This document shows, in pieces, positions 21,812-33,302 of a stretch of DNA of 64,000 nt (its first letter is position 1; each line of letters opens with the position of its first letter). This DNA is from Microcyclospora pomicola (lineage: Eukaryota > Ascomycota > Dothideomycetes > Capnodiales), in assembly GCA_002786065.1 (NCBI GenBank), contig NHNY01000025.1, positions 186,001 to 250,000 of the forward strand, given 5' to 3'. Under the pieces are notes generated by a model that did not search any database, was not told the DNA's origin, and saw nothing but the letters and a program-made list of their open reading frames with translations. Made by a program: the position numbers and the translations under genes.

Positions 21812-23605
21812 ATGAAAGGTCCGAGCGATGAGACGACGGGCGCAGACATAGGGCTGCATGGTCAGAAACCAGCCTTGCAGGTTATCTGTCTCGGCAACTC
21901 TGGCGGGCCAATCGAGGAGAATGTGACGGCCTTTCTGGTTCGCTCGACGGAGAGCGCGTGGGCGCGAGGCTCGCTACTGGCCGTGGATGCGGGTTCTCAC
22001 ATGGGCCCGATCGTACGGATCCTGGAGCAGGATTTTCCGCGCATCAGCGCCGACAGGTCTCGGCAGGCTTCGAATGGGAGCCGCTTGGCCGATGGGCATG
22101 GCGATCCAGCGACGGGGGTTGCGCGAGTGTCGCCGTCACCCTCGCTGTCGTCAGAGGAAGAAGAGCCGTATCGACCGGAGCCGGTGGTACTGAAGAGCGG
22201 ACCTTTTGCCGGTCTCAAATTCCCCAACGAGAGTGCTCGCGCGAATGCGTTGCATCTGCTGAAGAACTACATCTCGACATATCTCATCACACACCCACAT
22301 CTGGATCACATCTCGGGTTTCGCGATCAACACCGCGGGATTCCATGCGTCTACAAAACCTAAGACGCTTGCTGCGCTACCGAGCACGGTCAATGCGATCA
22401 AAGAGCACATCTTCAATGACGTGATATGGCCAAACCTTACCGACGAGGACGGCGGGGTGGGGTTCGTGACGTTTCAAAGATTGAAGGAGGGCGGAGATGC
22501 GATGCTTGGCGAGGGTGAGGGTCGAGGATATATCGATGTGTGCGATGGCCTGGGAGTGCGAGCTTTTAAGGTTTCGCATGGGTGCTGTACGAAAAGCGCT
22601 TCAAGCAACGCACAACGTGGAAGCAATGCGGGACAGCCTGATTCACAAAGTGTCCATAATGCGGAAGCCAACTTTGGCATGGCTCGATCGATGTCGATGT
22701 CCTACCAGTTTTCTGCGCCTGGGACTCCCGGATTCGGCACACGGCATAGCTTCCCCATTGCGGGCAACAACACGGTATCGGCTGCTGACCAAAACGTGCA
22801 CTGTGTGGTCGACAGCACCGCGTACTTCATTCGAGATACCGAGACCGAACGTGAAGTCTTGATATTCGGAGATGTCGAGCCGGACTCCATCTCGTCCAAC
22901 CCACGGAATGGCATGGTGTGGCAAGAAGCGGCGAAAAAGATCGTGCATGGCGTCCTTGGCGGCGTGTTCATTGAATCGAGTTATGATGACAGCCAGGCGG
23001 ATGCATTTTTGTTCGGACATCTGAACCCCCGACATCTGATCGCCGAGCTGAAGACGCTGGCTAATATGGTGACGGAAGCCAAAGCACAACGACACGCCGA
23101 GCGGGCGGCCAGGAAGCGGAAACGATCTATTGCTAATGATCTGGAATCTACTGTCCGACCCAGCATGAGCGAAGTGCATCACAAGCGCAAACGCAGCATC
23201 GTCCCTCGGCTTCCGGTCGCTCCAGAAGATGGTCACGGCAGCTATACCAAGTACGGCACGATGGACGAATCGATCATCTCGCCACGTACTGAGTTTCCTC
23301 CTTCTAGCACCTCTACAAAGCCCCGCCCTACGCCCCTCACCACCCAGCCCGACCCCCTAGAGTCAGTCGCACCCTGCGATACCACTCACCTGCCCCACGC
23401 CGCACCTCCACGACCCGCCACGCTACCTCTCGAAGGTCTCCGAGTCGTCGTCATCCACATCAAAGACACGCTCAAAGATGGCCCCCACGTCAGCGAGAAC
23501 ATCCTCGCGCAACTACAAGAGCATGAGCATCGATTGCGTGCGCAGGGCGAGGGGCTGGGGTGTGAGTTCATCGTCGCGGGGAGCGGGGAGAGTTATTGGT
23601 TTTGA
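21812..23605 (+). CDS. PDE1: Low-affinity 3',5'-cyclic-nucleotide phosphodiesterase, class II (PDE1)
   Basis: One exon of 597 residues. It hydrolyses cAMP (and probably cGMP) to the 5'-nucleotide and lowers protein kinase A signalling. The metallo-beta-lactamase-like fold is shown by QVICLGNSGGPIEENVTAFL near the N-terminus and the metal-binding motif THPHLDHISGF, with His161, His163, Asp165 and His166. Later class II motifs are present: FKVSHGC, DSTAYFIRD, REVLIFGDVEPDS, GVFIESSYDDSQAD with FGHLNPRHLIAEL, and the C-terminal GLRVVVIHIKDTLKDGP and CEFIVAGSGESYWF. Low-complexity inserts at about 82-125 and 435-525 make it longer than the 369-residue yeast enzyme, as is usual in moulds. The ATG at 21812 is the first giving the conserved N-terminus. 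Confidence 0.95.
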   Translation: MKGPSDETTGADIGLHGQKPALQVICLGNSGGPIEENVTAFLVRSTESAWARGSLLAVDAGSHMGPIVRILEQDFPRISADRSRQASNGSRLADGHGDPATGVARVSPSPSLSSEEEEPYRPEPVVLKSGPFAGLKFPNESARANALHLLKNYISTYLITHPHLDHISGFAINTAGFHASTKPKTLAALPSTVNAIKEHIFNDVIWPNLTDEDGGVGFVTFQRLKEGGDAMLGEGEGRGYIDVCDGLGVRAFKVSHGCCTKSASSNAQRGSNAGQPDSQSVHNAEANFGMARSMSMSYQFSAPGTPGFGTRHSFPIAGNNTVSAADQNVHCVVDSTAYFIRDTETEREVLIFGDVEPDSISSNPRNGMVWQEAAKKIVHGVLGGVFIESSYDDSQADAFLFGHLNPRHLIAELKTLANMVTEAKAQRHAERAARKRKRSIANDLESTVRPSMSEVHHKRKRSIVPRLPVAPEDGHGSYTKYGTMDESIISPRTEFPPSSTSTKPRPTPLTTQPDPLESVAPCDTTHLPHAAPPRPATLPLEGLRVVVIHIKDTLKDGPHVSENILAQLQEHEHRLRAQGEGLGCEFIVAGSGESYWF

Positions 23606-26117
23606 TCGAAACGTGATGGGGTGTTCAGATGGCGAATGAGTCATGATTTGTGAGGTTGGTTGTTGCGGGTCGGGGCCTTCCTTCATGTTCTTTCGGTGGG
23701 CTACTTTCGGCATATTTCGTTCGGTGAGAGATTTACAGCATAGGTATCTTATCTTCTGCGCGGGGTCATCATGGGTTTCTGTATACGTGTATGTAGCTGA
23801 TACATCGGCTCGCGACTCTTCTCGGCCGCGGACACTTGCATCTCGTCTTCATTGTTGTTCTCGTTGTTAGCTGCGTCGCTACTCGAAGCGGAGTATTCCC
23901 TACCGTAGGTTGGTCCGCATTTGCTGGTTGAAAAGAGTTTCCAACATGAGAAGTAGTATCAAAGTTTCCTTAAGGGAATACAAAATCCTCTACCCGTAAT
24001 TCGGTCAATCGAACAAGATACTAGGTGTACAACCTTACAACCGAACAAATCACAACCTCTCACGTAGTAAATCGAGCCGGTACAAGGTCGACGGCGCAGG
24101 AAGAACAACCCGATGAATATCCAACATCCAACACAACTGATAAATAATCATCATGTACAGTACAGTATCCGCCGTCGGAGTCCGGATCAGTAGTGCGTTG
24201 CAGGAACATCGCTAATTCCCTACAGATTTAGTTTCCTACAGATCCTACTTCCTTACGCGCCGGAGGAAGAGAAGGCAGATCAGAACATCCTGGAGGATCA
24301 GGGCTCGGAGGATTGTGCGTCCTGAGTGTGTTCTTGGAACAGTCCGTCGGATCACAGATTGCCGGATTGCGTACGCTTTGGTTGTTGTGATGGATACAGG
24401 AGGTATCTTGTGCATGTGCCATCCTGATGATCCTGTGCAGGAAGAATGGAGATATCCCTCATGCTTGCGTTGGGCGTTGGATGTGGATGTGGAAGGTTGG
24501 TGGGGAATAGTGATGCATGCAGGTGGTTGATGAAGCAGGATTAGTAATGAGATCATGGTTCATCACGAGATGCGCGACTGTCTCATGTGCGCACGGGCGT
24601 TTCACGTGAGGAGATGTGGTGGGGGACCTTATTTGTTATGGCGTCAGGCGTCAGGGGATCGTGTTGCACTGCATCTTTGCATCTTCGATGATGAGTTCTG
24701 CTAATTATAGGTGGAGTGGGGGAAAAGGAATGATGTAGATTGTGAATAATGGTTATAGCGGTGATGGTTAGGTGGCGGAGTTTGAGGGGATATATGTAGA
24801 GGCTTCGCTGCTCCATTCATGACAGGCAAGGATACATATGTACTAGGAGAATCTATATGTATGGAGAAGCAAAGAGGAATACGCAATACGTGGGCGCGTC
24901 TAGGGAGAACCCTGCATTACCGAATAGCCACGACGCCGCACGCTTTGAACTTTCTCTGCTGGCCGTCCTTGGTGGAGCTTGACAGCAATCGAGAATGCCG
25001 TGGCCAGCCGATACAGTGATAGGGATGGTGGAGGCGGTGGTTAACTGACTGCTTATACATGTCGTATCAGCATCTTTGCTGGTCATATGTCGATTCGAGC
25101 CGTGGACGTCTCCGCTCTGTTGCATCGTCTAGGATGCATAAGCACCCAATCAGACACGGCAGATGCGTCTGGATACGAGGGTGCTTGCGCGACGTGCAGC
25201 CGGCTAGTCGATGTCGAGCGACGTCCATGCTGCAGCTGAATCCGTCACTTATCTCCGAGTAGCATGTGTGATGTGGGTGTGCATGCAGTACGTGGCCTGG
25301 ATGTTGGTGTGTAACAAGAGATGCTGCAGATACGCGAGCCATATCCCACGAGCAGCAAATGCTAAGGTATGTACCAGATACGGCAGTATTTGCTCGCCAG
25401 AAACGGAGTGTGCAGGCGCAGGGGAGGACATGGTGAATAATAGGTATGTCACCAGTAAGGCCCAGGGACTGGTCGAGCGGTACTAACTTTCCTGTACCGA
25501 TTTCTGTGTACATCCGCGGCCAAAGCTAGCGTGCATGTAAAGATACATACCTGTTCGTGCGGCTCGACGGATGGTTTGGTCATGTCTTTGTAGCGTCTTG
25601 CTGACGACGACGATCAAACACTCGATGGTCAGACGCCGCCATCGCAATCATGAATGGGCGTCCTGGACATCTCGTTCCAGTCGCCGGCCAAGGCTGATAT
25701 CGTACCTTAAGCAACGCTGAAGCCGATCTTGGCAGGATGCAAGCAAACGAGGAGACGTGCACAACGGTTGACCAAGTGGCAACAGGGAGGAGACAGGATC
25801 AACTGCAGCTGGTCCAGAATCCGTGACGAGTAGCGTGGTCCGGTAGCGAGCAGTCTGGCCGTTGGATCTCATTTCTGATGCATGTGCATGAACAATACAG
25901 TACTGCAGCTCGAGTTAGCAGCTGACGGGGTCGCATGTGAAGATAGACATGCCCGTCGATAGTGTAGATATGCTGCCAGATGTAGGCGGGCAGGGATGGA
26001 GGATGCGTGTGATGGTCGCTCTGGGCGGCGTCGAACGAGCCAGTCAGTGGCCCGCGGACAGTAGTGCGCGATCGCTTTGTCTCTGAAACTCCACGCGGAT
26101 CCCAACGGGGGCAGAGG

Positions 26118-26149
26118 GTGGTGATGATGATGATGATAATAATAATAAT
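26118..26149. repeat. Trinucleotide microsatellite, (GAT)n then (AAT)n
   Basis: GTG GTG is followed by about five GAT/ATG units and then four to five AAT units. It is a compound simple repeat, 0.95 kb before the Bni4-like start codon. Confidence 0.85.
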
Positions 26150-26778
26150 CCATACCGTAACTAAGGTATCTACAGTCCAGACATCAACCGCCGTAGTGAT
26201 TAGAATATTGCTAGACTTCAGGCCTGCACAATCATCACGTAAGGTAGCGTTGGCCCCGTTCCCCCCAAACCTCATTCAGCCGGCCCAGCAATCCACGCTT
26301 CCTGCTCCGACCAACGACTGCTTCCTCCACTCCATCACCACCACCCTCCACCATCCACCATCCGCCCTCTCTGCTTCTTGTTGTCTCTTCTTCGCTTCCT
26401 CGCATGCTTATCCCCCTGTAATCCCCCGACGACCACCTCCGAATCCCTCCGCGTGCTTTCCGTCCGCTTGTCTGCCTTGGTGCCTTGTCTGGCTGCATTC
26501 CTTTGCTGCGGGAGCCACAGAACGGTCTGGTTGAACCTCGACCCCTTGGTGTACCACGTCCACCTCTACCTTTTCAATACACCCCGACAACGACGACGAC
26601 CATCATACTCCTTCGCTCGTCTCTGCTTGCTGGCTCTTGACGACCTCGACGGAGCCCCACGACGCCCTCGGCCGCGCTCCATCGGTTTCTCCCCTCGGAC
26701 ATGCTTGCGTGAGCCTTTCCGCCGTCCGTTCAGGACACTTTCCGCTCCACTTCCCACCAGGCTGAAAACGCTGGCGAG

Positions 26779-27027
26779 GTAAGTCTTGCTCTCCATCTCT
26801 CACGATGCTGCATGTGATGGGGTTGCAGTGAAGGTGTCATCGTGCCTGAGGAACGACATCCCCCGGCTCCCAACGAAATACTTCACCCGCCGCACCATTC
26901 ACATGCTGTTTCGACCGGAACCCACCACTGCCTGTCGACATTGCACGCCTCGCCTCTGCCATTGCCTCGCCGTGCCGTGCGTGGATCATCTCACCACGTC
27001 GCACAATCACTGACCGTGACTTTACAG
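26779..27027 (+). other. Candidate 5' UTR intron of the Bni4-like gene
   Basis: GTAAGT at 26779 and TTTACAG ending at 27027 would define a 249-nt intron that ends 67 nt before the start codon. A CTGAC-type branch site precedes the acceptor. This rests on splice signals only; no transcript evidence is available. Confidence 0.45.
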
Positions 27028-27094
27028 ATAATTCACATTCACGGCCGGCCTCAACCACGCCTCCCCCTTCGCCCTATCCTCCGCCACTGACTAC

Positions 27095-29288
27095 ATGGCC
27101 GACGTCCTGTCCCCGTCCCTACCACCTTCGAGCATCACCATGCTACATTCCCGACCTTCATCCGCAGACGCTTTTCAAGGACAACCCCCTCGGCTTGGCC
27201 AGGCACCTCGAAGCATGTACAATGGACAAAATACCGGATACCGGGGGACCAGTTCCGGTCCTGTGCAACCATATGCCTTTCAGGCCACACCCACACTCAG
27301 GCCCGAGCCACGCACCAACTCGGCCGCGTCGGCACCTCATGGGGTCATCGGTGGACAACGGCAAGGTCACGGACCATCCGCTTCGACCTCGTCTTCGGAC
27401 GCCTCATCTGTACCATCTTCATCGAAAGATGACTCGGTGGTGGGTTCTCAACATGGGTCCGTGACCAATATAGCCACCCAGCTCCCCGATCTGTCCTTCA
27501 CCCCGTTCGAGGTCACCGCCAAGGCGTCGCCGGATCGGTATCGCAGACCTGGGCAGAAACGGACAGATTCGAGCAGCACAACGCCCAAGGCTTCACCATC
27601 AATCGCCCCGTCAGGATCAGGCATGGCGAGTGTGGGTCACTTGTATCAGGCTCCGCAGAATCCGATGCAACGCCAGGGGAGCATGGACGACATGGCGGTG
27701 AAATCCTCCTCGGAACTCGCCAAGAGATATAGACGTCGGAGTTTGAATGGGCTGGATACACATACCTTGGCGGTGCCGCAACTGCAACGACCATCCTCAC
27801 ATCACAGCTCGTCACCGACCACTATCCGTCCAGTCTCCTACCATTCTCAAGCCAGTAATGAAGATGGAGAAGGTGTACAGCGTGAGTCGTCCGTGACATC
27901 ACTCCAAAGCGGCGACGCTCGTGAGCAGGTCCGACCTGGCAGTTCGCAAGACCTGCCGAAAGGCGTCACCATCCCCCCACGAGGATCTTCAGAACCGGTC
28001 AAGCGTCAGGGAAACCCCTCCCCTCTGTCCAGACAAGAGGCCGATTCACCAACCAAAGCACGGACCTATGCTTCGGTAGCTCAGTCCGGGATGGCCACAC
28101 CGAGCCCAGCAGCTGCACAACTGGCTGCGCTTTCGGATAAAGATCTCAACAAAGGCATGAAGTCACGCTTACGTCGTGCCTTTTCGTTTGGCAGTGCCCA
28201 GGAGTTGAGGAGAGCTGCCGGCGAGAATAATCAAGCGGCGGTGGGAGCACAACAAGCACGAGAACAGCATCAACAACGAGTGGATGATGAGTTGGACGCG
28301 GAACAGCAAGAGATTGCTCGTCGACAGGAGGAAGCTGGAATTGGTGCTGGCATCTATTCCGGCCAGGGTGGCTTCACCGGCTCGACCGATAACCTGTCCA
28401 TCTCCTCCACCGCATCCTCGGCTTCGATGATGCTGCGAAAGATGGGCCGTGGAGCGAAGAAAGGTGCTAGAAGCGTCCGAGGGCTTTTCCGGCCCAAGTC
28501 CGTGATTGGAGTGCCCGCTGCAGATGGTCCCGTTCAGGTGCAAGCTGCTGCAGTGGTGCAGCCGAGTACCGCGCAGGTGTCGATGGTGACAGTCGAAGCA
28601 GAGCGCCAGAAGGTGAACGTCAGCGCGAATGCCGACGTCGCCAGCAAAGCAGGCGGTGTGACTGGCTTTCCGAAGCTCGAGCGGAACTCTCTGGATGCCG
28701 CCACTGCCACCACCCAGCAAGACGTCCGAGGATCCGCCGATGGGGGCGACTCGTTCGCCCGTCGCAGCGTGGTCGGCAGTGACAAGGATCGAGCTGAAGT
28801 TCTTGCCGCGGTCAAGAAGGGCATTCTCAAGCGTGCTGCCACAGGATCTCCAAGCGGTTCCCCAGTGATTCGTGCTACCGATCTCGGTCCCACCCCAGGG
28901 CCCCAACTCCTCGACAGCCCGTCCATCAGCATGCCTAGCACACCCAAAGATGGTGCTGCTGGTCACAATGGTGACTACTTCACCCAGCGGGTCACGGCCG
29001 TCGCCAAGAGCATGCCCACCACCCCTGGCGGTACCGCTCGTTCGATCTCGTTCAGCCCTCGGATTCAGTTCCACGATGCTTGGTCAGCGACCGACTATGA
29101 TCGTCGCGGTGAGGTGGCCACCTGCAACCGCCTTACTCCAATGCTCGCACAACAGATCAAGGAGGAACTCAATACTTTCAAGATGGTATGTTGAGGGTAT
29201 CTTCTTCACTCACAAGATATCGATACTAACAACATCCCAGGAAATGGAGGTCCATGAGCAGAGCAAGCCCCACACCCACTTCTTTTAA
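27095..29288 (+). CDS. BNI4: Bni4-like protein with PP1-docking C-terminus
   Basis: Exons 27095-29185 and 29241-29288 (55-nt intron with an ACTAAC branch site) encode 712 residues. Most of the chain is disordered, Ser/Pro/Gln-rich. Conserved blocks are KSRLRRAFSFGSAQELRRA (about 350-368), a Lys/Arg-rich MLRKMGRGAKKGARSVRGLF (about 448-467), RAEVLAAVKKGILKRA (about 568), and the C-terminus: RSISFSPRIQFHDAWSA with RIQF as an RVxF-type PP1 docking motif, then DRRGEVATCNRLTPMLAQQI and the last-exon tail EMEVHEQSKPHTHFF. In yeast Bni4 a comparable C-terminal block recruits the PP1 Glc7 and targets chitin synthase to the septin ring at the bud neck. Without the short last exon the reading frame would stop after KMVC and lose the conserved end. 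The Bni4 name is moderately sure, the PP1 link stronger. Confidence 0.85.
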
Positions 29289-29653
29289 TGACCCCACTTG
29301 GACCTTTTATTGTCGCTTTCATGCGGACGAGACTCCCTCGCACCGACGCCCGCCACGACCTCGCATCCCTCTCCAACCCTTGTTTTAGCATGATCATTGG
29401 GGCGCGAACTGGGAACCATAATCTTTCTTCTTGATTCAAAACTCAAACGGGCGTTCCACCAAAGGGACCTTTCACTGGCGTCAAATACTCGAACCATCAG
29501 TCAATCATATTCAGGGGAGGGATTGGAGAGCAGAACATGACGCGAAAGTGGATCGTGTTGTGTTGTCGTCTTCCTTTCCCCCCCTTTTGTGTTTCTTTTC
29601 CGCATTGGCTGCTTTTCTTTCAATCTGCCTTGACTCTTTTGTCTATGTCTGAC

Positions 29654-29675
29654 TGTGTGTGTGTGTGTGTGTGTG
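29654..29675. repeat. (TG)11 microsatellite
   Basis: An uninterrupted TG run of 22 nt in the probable 3' UTR or downstream flank of the Bni4-like gene. Confidence 0.9.
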
Positions 29676-30173
29676 GATGGCTGGGCAGATGAGTGGAGCA
29701 TGTGCATCTCTCCGTGTTCCTTGGAGGTGTGCTCTTCACACCTTGCGTGTTTCTTCTTTTGGGCACGAAAGCATGCATCGCGCTACCTGCCTGCCTGCCT
29801 TCCCTTCTGTGATGGAAGAGTGGAAGACATGTAGATATGAGAGGGTGAAAGAGAGTAAGGAGATGGGAAGGGGCCTGGATTAGTGGAAAGAATTCAATTT
29901 GAATTGCATGCATGCATCCTGCAGTACTGTTTCTTCTGAAGAATGGTGTCTATGTCTGTCTATGTCTATTCGTCTATGTCTTAACTACGTCAGTACAGCA
30001 CGCGAGTGATGACCAGAGAGAGACCTTGACACCATATCACGTAACTTCATAGAACAAGAAGAACAACGCATGGACTCCGTATCCTAGACTATAGGAAAGT
30101 AGTGCAGTCCTGTTCTCTATGAGCCGCGCGTCTCGCTCTCCTCGCTACACGAAACGCATCTCAACTCTCCCTT

Positions 30174-30211
30174 CGTCTTCGCGGGTATTCTGCGTCTTCG
30201 TGGGCGTTCTA
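30174..30211. repeat. 19-bp tandem duplication in a CpG-rich stretch
   Basis: CGTCTTCGCGGGTATTCTG is followed directly by CGTCTTCGTGGGCGTTCTA, matching at 15 of 19 positions. The surrounding 30120-30350 is markedly richer in CG dinucleotides than its flanks. Confidence 0.6.
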
Positions 30212-32120
30212 CGATGGCGCTGTCGCTATGCCCCTGCTACGATAGCGGGAACACTACTTTAACACCTAGACCTCATCGGCCTTCCTCCGTGTTCGCGAGC
30301 GCGCTCGTATCGAGGCATTCTCACTCGGACGCTATTCGTATCGCGCTACTCTGAGGCGATTTTGGTTGAGAGATATAGTTCTAACGAAGTCGAAGTTGCT
30401 GTTTGAATACTCAATTTTCCCGTTGTGTTGATGGGACTGTCTGATAGCTTCAGCACAGAGGGATGGGATGATTAGGTTATGGGAGTAGAAACTATCGTAC
30501 CGTTGGTCCGACACACGGCTATATGTAGAATCGTTATGGCACAGGACATGCCGTTTGCAGGGTGATGGCTGGATCTGAGGATGCTTCACCCCTGAGACAG
30601 ATATCGCCTCGACTCATCTCGAGACAACTTGAGGCATTTTTCTAATTGACTCCAGGGAGGTTCTGCGTTTCGGCTTATACAATTAACAGTGGTCGTCTAT
30701 CTGGCTAAGGTAGGCTGATAATGGAGCGGTAGACACAACGTAGAAACACTTCCATATCTGTCCGATGCATAAGAAGCTAACGTAATTCGCTGTCCACGTC
30801 CACGAATGTCAAGCACGATGCTTGTCAGGTGCCGAATGATCGTACCCGTCATCGTACGCACAAGATCAGCTAAATGCTTTGGAGCATTCCAGGACAATGC
30901 CACTTCTTTTTGGTGTCTGGAGTGTTGTCCAGCGCAGTTTTTACAACGACGGTTGGCCGATTGAGATCTATACACAGCGGATCTTCTCTCTCCTGAAGCT
31001 GATCGGCACTTTGGGCGGTTTCAAGAACACCACAATCATTGCTTGCGTGGTCTTCAGGCCCCGGAGAGCATCATAGGCTCCTCTTGGACCATTGCTCGTG
31101 AATAGACATCGTCGATGATGCGGCGTTCTGCAGATTTTTTCTCCATGGAGCTCGACTTCGACTGTTGAGGTATGACACCCTCTCACATGTGTCGTCACGA
31201 CCTGCACAAATGGCCAAAGAGGACGATGTGATTGAGGAGACCGCGCGGACGAAGGCGATGGGGACTTTCATCAAGGAGCATGCTCCACTGCGCGATACAC
31301 CCCGGTCACGGATATTGGTGGTGATTACCTAGCATTTGAGGTACGTGAGTTCGAAAATGCTGGTCAGCAGCCCGCTCTGTGATGGCTGGTCGACTTTCCA
31401 AGCACATGTGAGTATCGTTGACAAATGCAGCATTTAGCGAGTAGCCGAAGAGGTCCGAATTCAGGGGTAGTCCGTTGAACTCCACGGAACATCGAGAACA
31501 TTAAGGAGTCAACTGATGACAATTGCATATGCCTTTCTCTGCGCGTGCATACACATGTTGTGACTCGGATGTGTCAAGAGCGACTCATCTCCATTGGTCC
31601 TTGCATAAGCCTGATGACGGAGTATTACATCGATGCTCTTACACAATGATCTTACTGATCGTTCGACAGAGCACAGTCGGTAGCGTCCTGTTGCCATCCA
31701 TCTTATCATCGGAACATTTGGTGCTCAATAAGCCAAGATACGTTGCAAGTCCAGGCATACGGTGAGCCTGCAACAGGCTCCATGACTGCCTGTCCCAGAC
31801 TCTCACACCTACAGTCGCCGAGTAGGATCCTCACAAGCGCATCGATCGAGCGCACGCACACCGACACGAGTAGATTGAGGACAAGCTCAGTGGCTGGTGA
31901 CAATGCTGCGATCATCAATGTATGTCCTCGTCACCCAGCAATACAAGCGATTTTTGCTGCCACATGTTCTGTGTGACTCTTGACACCTTTCATCATCTCT
32001 TCCATTCAGACGCGACCGCTCATCATCCTTCTTGACTGTCGTCGCTCTCGCTAGAGGCGTTCGAATCGAGCAAAGAGACGCTTCTCATCAGTACTGTAAA
32101 CCCCCATCAGCGAGTGTTCA

Positions 32121-33302
32121 TTATTGTGGGGTGTGAAGTAAGGACAAACGATCGATGATCTGCTCTTCTGCTACTCCCATCTGATAGTCGACCAGTCCAT
32201 GTCTCTCCACGTCATCGCACATCCTGATCAACTCTGCGGCGAGGGATTGCAGCGCCTCTTGGGTCATGATAGATTGCGGTTCTGGTAGAGGAGCATTGGT
32301 TCGAAACATCATCTCGGTAAGCTCAAGTTGTCGTTGTAGTGCAGCCAGCCACACGTTGTTGAACTCGTCCCACAACCTGATGCGCTCGTCGTGAAGCTCA
32401 TCGACGTCGTTTGTGAGGCCTGACACCAGAAAGCTTAGTCTGTGAAATTACTGAGGAAGTTCCATCGTCGTACTTACCCAATGCTTCCACGTTATCCAAC
32501 AGGTAATGCGCAACGGGTGTCAAGTGTCGATTGATCTCGCGAAGATCTCCCCTGTGTACTAGAGTAAAGATTCCACGTATCCGCATTTGATAGTCTTGAT
32601 AACTGGGTTCGATCTGTGACAGTGATGTCTGCGTGTCTTGCGCCTGTTGAGGATTGTAATCGAGGAATGATCCTGGTCGCCCCGTGTCAGCCACTATACA
32701 CGATCCCCGTTGAAGATCATCTGTAAGACTCACTTACCTCCATAACCATAGCTACCGCGCTGATCAGTGTTAGCTGACTGCTGCATCATGGCGAGCTGTT
32801 GGGGCTCGTAGTATGCTAGATTCTGCTGCCATGTACCATAAGGGCTTAGACTGGATGCAGTGGACACGCTTCCTAGTTGTGAAGTTTGCTGTGTATCTTG
32901 GCCGTATGTCGATTCGATCATCTGCTGTGCTGTTGGCTGGGTCATCCTGTACATGGCATTTGTGTTTTGCCCCTGGAATTGCTGCAGTTGTTGAGGCACT
33001 TGCAGCGGCCTTTGTAATCGTATTCTATGCATGGCATACTGTGATGGGTAGGACTGAGCACTAATATTCAGCCCAGATGCTGCGTTGTTGAGAGCCTGAA
33101 CCTCATCGCTGAATTGTCGAGACGCGATCATTCCTTGCGCTGGTGATCCCTGGATCAAAGACACATGTGGTCGTAGTGGACCATCATCAGTCGACTGCTG
33201 TTGCTGTTCGGAAATGGCTGATAATGATGTGTGATCACGTCTTCGTTGTGAGTGTGTCGTATACGTATTGTGCTCTCGCTGTGATGTCTCACTCTGGTCC
33301 AT
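32121..33302 (-). CDS. Conserved fungal protein, Gln-rich N-half and helical C-half
   Basis: Exons 33302-32738, 32672-32478 and 32419-32121 (introns 65 and 58 nt) encode 352 residues. The first about 190 are Gln/Ser/Tyr-rich and probably disordered (ISEQQQQS, QVPQQLQQFQGQ). The rest is helical: YQMRIRGIFTLVHRGDLREI, LLDNVEALGLTNDVDELHDE, RLWDEFNNVWLAALQRQLEL and CDDVERHGLVDYQMGVAEEQ. Both joins fall inside this conserved part and restore GSFLDYN and ALGLTND. I recall this helical module from uncharacterised Pezizomycotina proteins with the same LRLWNDFNxxWL and IERHGLVDYQMGVWEE pattern, but it has no known function. No signal peptide or membrane segment. The Gln-rich half could suggest a nuclear scaffold or co-regulator; this is speculation. 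Confidence 0.83.

Larger units (their letters stand above)
23606..27094. other. Long intergenic region and 5' leader of Bni4-like gene
   Basis: About 3.5 kb without a supported protein gene. The right-hand 900 bp is CT-rich, free of long domain-bearing frames and ends in a plausible leader intron, so it is probably promoter and 5' UTR of the downstream gene. Frames over 26064-26803 translate to low-complexity Pro/Ser/Arg peptides and are not supported. The region 23606-25900 holds no recognised element. Confidence 0.45.
29289..32120. other. Intergenic, no supported gene
   Basis: About 2.8 kb between the Bni4-like gene (+) and the Gln-rich protein gene (-), which converge here. It holds a TG dinucleotide repeat, a CpG-rich stretch with a 19-bp tandem duplication, and only short frames. 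No transposase, reverse transcriptase or RNA gene was recognised. Confidence 0.45.

Noticed and set aside
25070-25110. GATTCGAGCC, resembling a reversed tRNA B box
   Set aside because: The core would be GGCTCGAATC, not GGTTCGANNCC, and no cloverleaf or A box could be drawn around it.
28169-29074. 301-codon reverse frame across the Bni4-like gene
   Set aside because: Shadow of a Ser/Pro/Gln-rich coding region; composition-driven, no family resemblance, while the forward frame has conserved motifs and a conserved splice.
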